Shown in pieces: positions 51,570-51,769 of a DNA stretch of 51,769 bases. The notes beneath the pieces were generated by a model that was not told the DNA's origin, made no database searches, and saw nothing but the letters and a program-made list of their open reading frames with translations. Source of the DNA: an uncultured Chlorobiaceae bacterium (GTDB lineage: Bacteria; Bacteroidota; Chlorobiia; Chlorobiales; Chlorobiaceae); NCBI GenBank assembly GCA_903822595.1, contig CAIJPS010000065.1, positions 1-51,769 of the forward strand, read 5' to 3'. A program made the position numbers and the translations under genes. Numbering within the stretch: the stretch's first letter is position 1; the number at the start of each line of letters is the position of its first letter.

Positions 51570-51635
51570 ATGGCAGCACACTTTACCATTGCAGGCGTGG
51601 AGATCACGCAAGGGCTTCAGTACTACCACTCCTGA
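51570..51635 (+). pseudogene. Cassette 12: truncated gene start
   Basis: AAGGAG lies 7 bases before an ATG that opens MAAHFTIAGVEITQGLQYYH, then one Ser and TGA. The good ribosome-binding site and protein-like sequence with a 21-residue length suggest the beginning of a larger gene cut off at this point. A small hairpin (ACTTCA-TACA-TGAAGT) starts at the stop codon. No insertion sequence is recognised to the right; a GCCTAAC at 51712-51718 could be the left box of a further attC cut by the window edge. Confidence 0.4.
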
Positions 51636-51769
51636 CTTCATACATGAAGTGAGCCTGTGAGCTTGGAAAGCCAATAAAATCAAGGGGTCTTTTCGTTTTT
51701 GTCTTTGTAGTGCCTAACGATCGATTTGTATTGTTTTTTATTGTTTTGTTTTGTATTTTTCAGTCAAAG

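Larger units (their letters stand above)
37908..51769 (+). mobile_element. Chromosomal integron with two attI-like sites and a cassette array
   Basis: The region has two broken integron-integrase 3' ends, each followed by a similar attI-like region and then by genes separated by attC sites. I delimit ten attC sites. Cassette starts and the matching R'' boxes at cassette ends agree: perfectly for cassettes 2, 4, 5, 6, 7, 9 and 10, and with one mismatch for 1, 3 and 11. All cassette genes are on the plus strand. No full-length integrase is in the window. The right end may continue beyond the window. Confidence 0.88.

Noticed and set aside
51291-51635. 114-aa frame covering the leader of cassette 12
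   Set aside because: Only the last 21 codons, which follow a clear ribosome-binding site, look protein-like; the rest has no supporting signal.
51318-51683. 121-aa minus-strand frame at the right edge
   Set aside because: All cassette genes are on the plus strand, and this frame has no ribosome-binding site or family pattern.

Overview
The window looks like chromosomal DNA of a green sulfur bacterium (Chlorobiaceae; Chlorobium/Pelodictyon/Prosthecochloris type). The clearest markers are a bchN-bchB-bchL cluster (light-independent protochlorophyllide reductase) facing a bchJ-type V4R gene, an atypical Chlorobi-style glgA, and the S10-spc-alpha ribosomal order with map and infA inside it. The species cannot be fixed from sequence reading alone.

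Positions 1-15109 are one long co-directional block: 3' part of rplC, then rplD-W-B, rpsS, rplV, rpsC, rplP, rpmC, rpsQ, rplN, a tRNA-Gly(TCC), rplX-E, rpsN-H, rplF-R, rpsE, rpmD, rplO, secY, map, infA, rpmJ, rpsM-K-D, rpoA and rplQ. Positions 15170-37603 are housekeeping and photosynthesis genes: rsmG, a mannose-1-phosphate guanylyltransferase, cysS, the YihA/EngB GTPase, purA, an MTH1187-family protein, bchNBL, bchJ, a lipoprotein, glgA, a GmhB-like phosphatase, hemW, a DUF2723 membrane protein, lpxA, a ROK kinase, comF, rsmE, an AI-2E-type permease and ndk.

From about 37.9 kb to the right edge the DNA changes character and is best read as a chromosomal integron that has lost its integrase. 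Two 5'-truncated copies of an integron integrase (IntI) 3' end lie at 37914-38066 and about 47945-48449. Each is followed by a diverged copy of the same roughly 170-bp attI-like region. Behind each attI is a run of gene cassettes separated by attC sites, ten of which I could delimit. For most cassettes the first seven bases (GTTRRRY-like) are the exact reverse complement of the R'' box of that cassette's own attC, and most attC arms show the expected unpaired extra base. All cassette genes read away from attI, and the integrase remnants point the same way as the cassettes, which is the less common 'reverse' integron layout.

The cargo looks like a collection of conflict or defence-type genes plus orphans: a GIY-YIG protein, a 532-aa beta-rich orphan, a 50-aa protein made of two copies of one motif, an orphan with GGDNS repeats, an overlapping pair of TIR-like/deoxyribosyltransferase-like proteins, a very large (about 3.8 kb) multi-gene cassette with a DUF4062-STAND NTPase, a 58-codon small ORF and a TPR protein, a small orphan, a helical orphan, a membrane-anchored orphan broken by an in-frame amber codon, a HEPN-like protein with RxxxxH, and a truncated gene. 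The most notable candidate system is the DUF4062-STAND/small ORF/TPR cassette next to the TIR-like pair. A consensus-like sigma-70 promoter just left of the first integrase remnant could transcribe into the array.
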